A DNA stretch of 16,772 bases from Chloroflexota bacterium (GTDB lineage: Bacteria > Chloroflexota > Anaerolineae > UBA3071). The position numbers and the translations under genes are program-made. This document shows positions 12,012 through 16,772 of the stretch, one piece after another (the stretch's first letter is position 1; each line of letters opens with the position of its first letter). The notes beneath the pieces are model-generated. The model was not told the DNA's origin. It saw only the letters and a list, made by a program, of their open reading frames with translations, and made no database searches. The stretch is from positions 1 through 16,772 of the forward strand of contig JACNHM010000369.1 of assembly GCA_014383605.1 (NCBI GenBank), given 5' to 3'.

Positions 12012-14346
12012 CCAGCCACTGGGTCATCCACAGCGTCCACAGCCGACGCTGCAACCGCTGCCAGAGCGCCTGCGCACGGTACTGTTCGGCCTCGGTCAGT
12101 GGGTGCAAGCTGTATTGCGCCCGCACGAAGACGGAGGCCAGCTCCCCTGCTTCTCGACTGGCGGCCTGTCCCTGTTCCCACAGACGGGACCGGCCCCAAC
12201 GGGCTGCCGCGGCCAGCGTGGTCAGCCGGTCGGCCAGGCCGCGGGCAAACTCCGCCGGCGTCTCGTGGGCTACTGGCCGCCGCCCCAGCCGAGCGCTCCA
12301 GCGGGTCAGACGCAGGTAGAGCCGCTGCGCCACACTCAGTTCCGCTTCCCGTCGCCGCCGCCGGATGGCCCACACCGCTGCTCCGGCGGCCAAGGCCGCG
12401 CCGCCTATCCCCAGCCAGAGTGACCAACGCTGCAGCGCCTCGCGGAACTGTCTGAACTCGCCCTGCTCCCGCAGCTCCCGCAGCCGCTCGTCCAGATCGG
12501 GCGGTCGCTCAGCCAGCAGCCCACCGCGCCGCTCGAACGTCGCCCGCGCTGCTGTGGGCTCGAAAGGGATCCAGCCGTAACGCGGGAAGTACACCTCCAC
12601 CCAGGAGTGGGCCTGCTCCTCCGTCACCTGGAAAAAGCCCGCCTCCTCGTCGTACCTGCCGGAGGCATAGCCCACCGCCAGCCGCGCCGGCAGCCCCACG
12701 CTGCGGGCCAGCACCGCCATGGCCGTGGCGTAGTAGTCGCAATACCCCTCGCGCAGGTCGAACAGGAAGACATCCACCACGTCCCGCTCCGGCGGTGGCG
12801 GCGCCACGTCCAGCGTGTAGGCGATGGTGCGCAGGTACGATTCCAGGGCCAGCGCCCGATCGTATGGCGTCTCCGCTCCAGCCACCAGTTGCTGAGCCAG
12901 TTCGGTCACCCGCTGCGGCAGCGGCTCCAGTTGCAGGTAGCGTTCCAGCACCCCGTCCGGATAGGTTTCCCCGGCTTCCCGCAGCGTTTCCTCGCTGACC
13001 GCCGGCACGGCGGAGAGGATGGTGTACTCCTCGGCCCGTCGCGCCACCTGCAGCGCGGCCAAGTCACGCTCATCCCGCAGCAGCGCCCGATAGGGACGGT
13101 CGGGGGCCAGCGGCTCGCCCGCGCCGTACAGCACGTTGCCCGCCGCGCCGATCACCTGCACGGTCTGCAGGAGTTCCCGCCGGCCGACCAGCCATTCCTC
13201 CAACCACGGTTCCCCGGCGCGGCGCTCCAGCGCCTGCAGTTCTTCCTCGTCCCATCCGCGGCCGTTGTAGACGGCGTACGTATGGGCACGCCAGTAGTGC
13301 TGCTGGCCTCCCTGGTCCGGCGGCGGCTCATGCGCCCACACCCGCAGCGCCACCCGCGTGCTCAACGCCGGATCGCCGCCCAGGAGATGAGCACGGGGCA
13401 AGCCCCCAGCGCCGGGAGTGGCACCTCCCAACGGCGAGCGGGCCGGCCGCTGCAATTCGGGGAACAGCCGCTCGGCCGTCTCCTCCACCTGCTCCCAAGG
13501 TTTGGAAAAATGGCGCCAGAACCACTCCGCCGTGCGGCGGGAGGCGACGGCAGGCACGGCCACGCTCACGCCGAGCACCACGATCGTCAGCGCCGCTCCC
13601 ACGAAGGCCAGATCGAGACGCACCTCTTCGGAGTAGTCGGTTCCCGCCGCCGTCCAGCGCTGCTCCAGCGCCGCCAAGCGCACGGCGATCAGCAAAGCGG
13701 TCAGGCAGCCCAGAAAGCACAGCAGCCAGGGTTGCCCCTCGTCAGCAAAAAAGACGTTCGTGGCCAGCAACGCGCCTGTGGGCAACAGGGCCAGCAGCAC
13801 CCGCCGCTGGCGATACACCCACCAACCGGCCCAGCCACTCACCGCCCACACCAGCAGGGCAACGAGGAACAGGAAGACGAGGTTATCCTGCTGTGCGCCG
13901 CCTCTTGCCACCCCCTGAGTCCACCACCACAGCCGGTTGCCGAAAGTCCCCAGCCGCCGTGCCACGTCGCTGACCAACGTCTGGAAGGGAAACGGCGGCA
14001 ACCTCTCGCCGGGCAGTCGCCACAGCCAGCGGAAGGCATAGGCCCATTCGTCGAGCACCAGCCGCAGCGGCGGCAGCGTGCGCCCCACGAACCCCACTGT
14101 CGTCGCCAGGCCGAGGACGGCCATGAGCGCGCCGGCGAGCCAGCCGGGGAAGCGCCACGTCGCCAGGGCCATCCCCAGCAGCGCCGCCAGCAGGGCCAGC
14201 CCCACCAGCGTGCTGCTTCCCTGCACCCAACGCACCTGCAACAGCGACGCCGGCAGACAGAGCACGGCGACCAGGCTCAGGAGCAGGATCAGCCAGCCCT
14301 CTCGGGGGCGTATTCGTCTCAGCAGTCGCAGCAATAAGGGCAACAT
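11947..14346 (-). CDS. Transglutaminase-like membrane protein (TgpA type, DUF3488/DUF4129-like)
   Basis: About 799 residues from the ATG at 14346; a TTG at 14358 would add four. The N-terminal part has roughly seven membrane segments (about 15-30, 45-62, 68-86, 155-172, 182-198, 206-224, 248-266). A large extracytoplasmic domain follows with the transglutaminase core: C536 in GYCDYYATAMAVLAR, H580 in HSWVEVYF and FEPT (595-598), where the third position is Glu, as in many TgpA-like proteins. One more membrane helix (about 643-661) leads to a cytoplasmic tail like DUF4129. Such proteins sit next to DUF58 and MoxR genes and probably crosslink or cleave envelope proteins; the substrate is unknown. 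Here DUF58 is directly upstream. The final 20 or so residues (KAQSSKLKAESSESLFGF) come from heptad repeats, so the ancestral end is probably near WMTQWLAK. Confidence 0.88.
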   Translation of the reverse strand: MLPLLLRLLRRIRPREGWLILLLSLVAVLCLPASLLQVRWVQGSSTLVGLALLAALLGMALATWRFPGWLAGALMAVLGLATTVGFVGRTLPPLRLVLDEWAYAFRWLWRLPGERLPPFPFQTLVSDVARRLGTFGNRLWWWTQGVARGGAQQDNLVFLFLVALLVWAVSGWAGWWVYRQRRVLLALLPTGALLATNVFFADEGQPWLLCFLGCLTALLIAVRLAALEQRWTAAGTDYSEEVRLDLAFVGAALTIVVLGVSVAVPAVASRRTAEWFWRHFSKPWEQVEETAERLFPELQRPARSPLGGATPGAGGLPRAHLLGGDPALSTRVALRVWAHEPPPDQGGQQHYWRAHTYAVYNGRGWDEEELQALERRAGEPWLEEWLVGRRELLQTVQVIGAAGNVLYGAGEPLAPDRPYRALLRDERDLAALQVARRAEEYTILSAVPAVSEETLREAGETYPDGVLERYLQLEPLPQRVTELAQQLVAGAETPYDRALALESYLRTIAYTLDVAPPPPERDVVDVFLFDLREGYCDYYATAMAVLARSVGLPARLAVGYASGRYDEEAGFFQVTEEQAHSWVEVYFPRYGWIPFEPTAARATFERRGGLLAERPPDLDERLRELREQGEFRQFREALQRWSLWLGIGGAALAAGAAVWAIRRRRREAELSVAQRLYLRLTRWSARLGRRPVAHETPAEFARGLADRLTTLAAAARWGRSRLWEQGQAASREAGELASVFVRAQYSLHPLTEAEQYRAQALWQRLQRRLWTLWMTQWLAKTKAQSSKLKAESSESLFGF

Positions 14347-14359
14347 CTCCCAATCCAAG

Positions 14360-14429
14360 TGATCAGGTATCAGGTCTCAGGTCTCAGTGATCAGGGGTCC
14401 CCCTGATCACTGATCACCGATCCCTGGCC
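14360..14429. repeat. Ten tandem heptanucleotides between the DUF58 and transglutaminase genes
   Basis: Units in register: tgatcag, gtatcag, gtctcag twice, tgatcag, gggtccc, cctgatc, actgatc, accgatc, cctggcc. The two halves are reverse complements around gggtccc. tgatcagggg (14388-14397) and cccctgatca (14400-14409) pair over 10 bases with a 2-nt loop. It fills the whole 80-bp gap and touches the DUF58 stop codon. No separate promoter for the transglutaminase is visible. Confidence 0.92.
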
Positions 14430-15739
14430 TAAACTTCCTCTTCGACCTCCATGGCCACGACCCGTCCGGTGCCCCTCAGCACCTTGTACACCAGCCGCCG
14501 TCGCCGGTAGGAAACGAGGGGCCGGAAGGGGAAACCCTTGCGGATGACGTGGCTGGGCACGCCTTGCTCGGCCAGGAGGCCGCGCAGCGCGGCCACGCTG
14601 CCGGGTTCCTGGCCTTGGCCATCGAACGAGGCCCGGTCGAGTAAGACCGCCGCCGGGGCGATGCCGCGGCGCGCCAGCGGCAGCAAGGGGGCGATCCAAT
14701 CGGGGTTCAGCGAAGGTGTGATGACCACCAGCGTCAGCCCGCGGCCCAGCGTGGGGCTGATGTCTTCCAGCACGCCGGCCAGCGGCCAATCGGAAGCGGC
14801 GGTCACTCCGGCCAGCAGGTGCAGCAGCCGCCAGAGCTGGGCCTGGCCCCGCTGCGGCAGGACAAAAGCAGGCTCTGCTCCAAAGGCGACCAGGCCCACG
14901 CCGCGGTTCTGGCGCAGCATCTCGGCGGCCAGCGAGGCGGCCAGGATGACGCCGTATTCTTCCGTGGACTCCTGCCCCTCCCCCGCCTGCACGCGGCGAT
15001 CCAGGTCGAGCACGATCCACAGGTTGCCCGAGGGTTCGAGATCGAACTCCCGCACCATCAGCGCGTCGCGGTGCGCCGTGACAGGCCAGTGGACGCGGCG
15101 CAGCGCATCGCCGGGCGCGTAGTCGCGCACGCTGGCGGCGGCCACGGTGGGCTCCACGGAACGCTGGCTGGCGCGCGAAGCGCCCACGGCCGCGCCGCGG
15201 GGCAGGTTCAGCGCGGGCAGATGCATGACGCGGGGATAAACGAGCAGGGTGCGGATGTCGGCGTAGCGGTGGACGATGTGGAAAAGGCCGAAGGGATCGC
15301 CCAGGTGCAGCTCCCAGGGCCCGAGGGAGAACAGCCCGCGCCGCTGGCACGTCCCTTGCGTCTGCCAGTGCCGCACGCCCTGCGCGGGGGCGGTCTCCAC
15401 GCGGTCAGCGCGATAGCCGGGGACGTCAGAACCGTCCACCACCTCGGCCCAGAGCACGGGCAGGAGCGAAGCGTTCTGCAGCCGGAAATGCTCCTGCAGG
15501 ACGTCGCCGACGACGACCCAGGTGCCGCTCAGCTCCCGGCTGGCGATGACCTCGTCGCGCATCTGGCGCGCCCAGACGTAGGCGATGGCGAGAATGGTCG
15601 TCAGGCCAACAAGAAGCCAGCTCCAGACCCTGGCGGGATTGGTGAGCTGCAGGAGGAGCAGCAGGGCGATGAGGGCCAGGGGCAGTGGCGTGGTCAAGCG
15701 CAGCGAGCGCTGCGGCGCGTGCCTTTCCGTGGTGTCCAT
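14429..15739 (-). CDS. DUF58 domain protein
   Basis: A 436-residue protein with two N-terminal membrane helices (about 19-33 and 41-56), a beta-rich extracytoplasmic-type region, then the DUF58 signature RDYAPGDALRRVHW (residues 205-218) and a vWA-like strand WIVLDLD (241-247). The C-terminal half resembles a degenerate von Willebrand A fold. DUF58 proteins are typically encoded with a MoxR AAA+ ATPase and a transglutaminase and are thought to work with them on envelope proteins. The transglutaminase follows here, but the gene upstream is miaA and no MoxR is present in the window. The ATG at 15739 has no Shine-Dalgarno; a promoter -10 ends only nine bases upstream, so the transcript may be leaderless. 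Confidence 0.9.
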   Translation of the reverse strand: MDTTERHAPQRSLRLTTPLPLALIALLLLLQLTNPARVWSWLLVGLTTILAIAYVWARQMRDEVIASRELSGTWVVVGDVLQEHFRLQNASLLPVLWAEVVDGSDVPGYRADRVETAPAQGVRHWQTQGTCQRRGLFSLGPWELHLGDPFGLFHIVHRYADIRTLLVYPRVMHLPALNLPRGAAVGASRASQRSVEPTVAAASVRDYAPGDALRRVHWPVTAHRDALMVREFDLEPSGNLWIVLDLDRRVQAGEGQESTEEYGVILAASLAAEMLRQNRGVGLVAFGAEPAFVLPQRGQAQLWRLLHLLAGVTAASDWPLAGVLEDISPTLGRGLTLVVITPSLNPDWIAPLLPLARRGIAPAAVLLDRASFDGQGQEPGSVAALRGLLAEQGVPSHVIRKGFPFRPLVSYRRRRLVYKVLRGTGRVVAMEVEEEV

Positions 15740-15748
15740 CGTGGCTCA

Positions 15749-15757
15749 AGTATACCA
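15749..15757 (-). promoter_or_regulatory. Extended -10 promoter for DUF58, possibly leaderless
   Basis: On the minus strand TGGTATACT (15757-15749) is an extended -10 element. Only nine bases separate it from the ATG at 15739, so initiation seven or so bases downstream would place the RNA start at or within two bases of the start codon. No -35-like hexamer lies 17 bases upstream, where the sequence is the end of miaA (TAGCGC). It lies in the 35-bp gap after miaA. Confidence 0.45.
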
Positions 15758-15774
15758 CGATTCCCGCCGACGCG

Positions 15775-16692
15775 CTAGAGAAACTCCCTCACCGCATCCC
15801 CCACTCGTTCGGCGCAATCCGGCGCGCTGGCGTCGAACCAGCGGATGGCCGTGTCGTCCAGCCGGAACCAGGTGGATTGCTGGCGCACGAAACGGCGCGT
15901 CTCCCGCTTGATCAACGCCACCGCCTCCTCCAGCGTGGCCTCGCCCTGCAGATAGAGGCCGATCTGCCGGTAGCCGAGACCGCTCAGGGCCGGCAGGTCG
16001 AAGCCGTAGCCCTGGGCCACCAGCGCCCGCACTTCCTCCACCAGGCCGCTGGCGATCATGCGCTCCACCCGCTCGTCAATACGCCGATAGAGCAGGGACC
16101 GTGGCATGGTCAGCCCGAGGCGCAGGATGCGGTACGGCGGCGGCCGTTTGGCCTGCAATGCGCTGATGGGCCGTCCCGCCGTCACACACACCTCCAGCGC
16201 CCGGATCACCCGCCGCACGTTGCGCGGATCCATGCGCGCCGCCGCCTGCGGATCGAGCGCCGCCAGCCAGCGGTGCAGCGCCGCGCCGCCCTGCCGCTCG
16301 GCCTCCTGCTCCAGCGCCGCCCGCAGCGCGGGGTTGGGTTTCACGCGGGGAATCGTCCATCCTTCCAGCACCGCCCGCACGTAGAGGCCGCTGCCGCCCA
16401 CCAGCAGCGGCAGCTTGTCGCGGCGCAGGATGTCCTCTATAGCCGCGTAGGCCAGACGCTGATAGTCGGCCAGCGTCAGCGGTTCATCGGGATTCGTCAG
16501 ATCGAGGAGATGATGGGGCACGCGGCGCTGTTCATCGGGCGTGGCCTTGGCCGCGCCGATGTCCAGGCCGCGATAGACCTGCCGCGAGTCGCCAGAGACC
16601 ACCTCGCCGGCGAAGGCCTCGGCCAGATGCAGGGAGATGGCCGTTTTGCCCACGGCCGTGGGGCCGATCACAGCGATCAGGGGAGGGAACAA
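15775..16692 (-). CDS. miaA: tRNA dimethylallyltransferase
   Basis: A 305-residue protein, normal for MiaA. It has the P-loop GPTAVGKT (residues 10-17), then GDSRQVYRGLDIG and the RRVPHHLLDL and PLLVGGSGLYVRAVLEG stretches, all MiaA hallmarks. The RNVRRVIRALEV and LGYRQIG motifs follow. It transfers a dimethylallyl group from DMAPP to A37 of tRNAs reading UNN codons, so it depends on isoprenoid supply. The start is TTG, with AAGGG six bases upstream and the upstream gene's TAG three bases away, indicating translational coupling. A later in-frame GTG would cut into the first beta strand and is less likely. No mutL or hfq is seen in the visible flank. Confidence 0.95.
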   Translation of the reverse strand: MFPPLIAVIGPTAVGKTAISLHLAEAFAGEVVSGDSRQVYRGLDIGAAKATPDEQRRVPHHLLDLTNPDEPLTLADYQRLAYAAIEDILRRDKLPLLVGGSGLYVRAVLEGWTIPRVKPNPALRAALEQEAERQGGAALHRWLAALDPQAAARMDPRNVRRVIRALEVCVTAGRPISALQAKRPPPYRILRLGLTMPRSLLYRRIDERVERMIASGLVEEVRALVAQGYGFDLPALSGLGYRQIGLYLQGEATLEEAVALIKRETRRFVRQQSTWFRLDDTAIRWFDASAPDCAERVGDAVREFL

Positions 16693-16695
16693 CGC

Positions 16696-16772
16696 CTACC
16701 CTTCCACCGCGTTTTCGATCACCGTCAACCGCTCTAGCCGCCCGCTGCGGCTGAACTGCACGGCCACGACGT
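16696..16772 (-). CDS. C-terminal fragment of an unknown protein (runs off the window)
   Basis: The minus-strand frame ends at a TAG (16698-16696) three bases before the miaA start. The visible residues are the end of a protein, about 24 aa: VVAVQFSRSGR, then LERLTVIENAVEG. The pattern of a strand followed by SRSGRLERLTVI suggests a beta-rich C-terminus with alternating polar and hydrophobic residues. The fragment is too short to assign a family. The tight spacing suggests it shares an operon with miaA. Confidence 0.6.
   Translation of the reverse strand, partial: VVAVQFSRSGRLERLTVIENAVEG

Noticed and set aside
12607..14337. 576-residue + strand open frame opposite the transglutaminase
   Set aside because: Composition is His/Gln/Arg-rich with no recognisable domain. 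It is a GC-rich antisense shadow of a gene with an intact catalytic triad.
1..16772. tRNA, rRNA, riboswitch, transposase, integrase or phage genes
   Set aside because: I looked for these and found no supporting sequence. The repeats lack any transposase frame nearby.

Overview
The window looks like chromosomal DNA from a GC-rich bacterium. A Chloroflexota member (Anaerolineae-like) is my best guess. It rests on gene content (bacterial mevalonate kinase, DUF2723 and other membrane glycosyltransferase-like proteins, a TgpA-like transglutaminase with DUF58) and on the many short-period repeats. No rRNA, tRNA, transposase or phage gene was seen, so the taxonomy is inference.

Layout. Bases 1-705 hold no convincing gene. 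They contain a perfect 67-bp direct repeat around a palindrome-rich spacer, three degenerate type I-E-like CRISPR repeats, and a promoter with a hairpin leader for a + strand dynamin-like GTPase (706-2448). Next comes a minus-strand cluster transcribed from about 6547 to 2518: a Mut7-C RNase-like protein, a DUF2723 GT-C protein and a second polytopic GT-C-like protein, the last two joined by a GTGA overlap. A divergent ammonium-transporter-family protein (6636-8255) follows on the + strand. From the right edge to 8256 everything lies on the minus strand: the tail of an unknown gene, miaA, a DUF58 protein, a transglutaminase, mevalonate kinase, a UbiD-family decarboxylase, an RNA 2',3'-cyclic phosphodiesterase (ThpR) and a TIGR00725/LOG-like protein.

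Two signals stand out. First, the window is dotted with blocks of tandem heptanucleotides. The unit sequence differs from block to block, but the period is 7 nt through nearly all blocks, and many blocks run forward and then as the reverse complement. They sit in intergenic gaps, at gene 3' ends (supplying stop codons for at least five genes), at one start codon, and inside coding sequence, where they encode reading-frame-preserving peptides in predicted loops between membrane helices. One block uses an 8-nt period. Second, a UbiD-family gene lies 29 bp downstream of mevalonate kinase behind one promoter. That arrangement would fit the archaeal-type mevalonate route through anhydromevalonate phosphate, which would be notable in a bacterium.

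Functional themes. DUF58 plus transglutaminase suggests an envelope-associated module, here without the usual MoxR ATPase nearby. DUF2723 plus the partner GT-C suggests lipid-linked sugar transfer at the membrane. Mevalonate kinase, UbiD and, loosely, MiaA (which consumes DMAPP) connect to isoprenoid metabolism.
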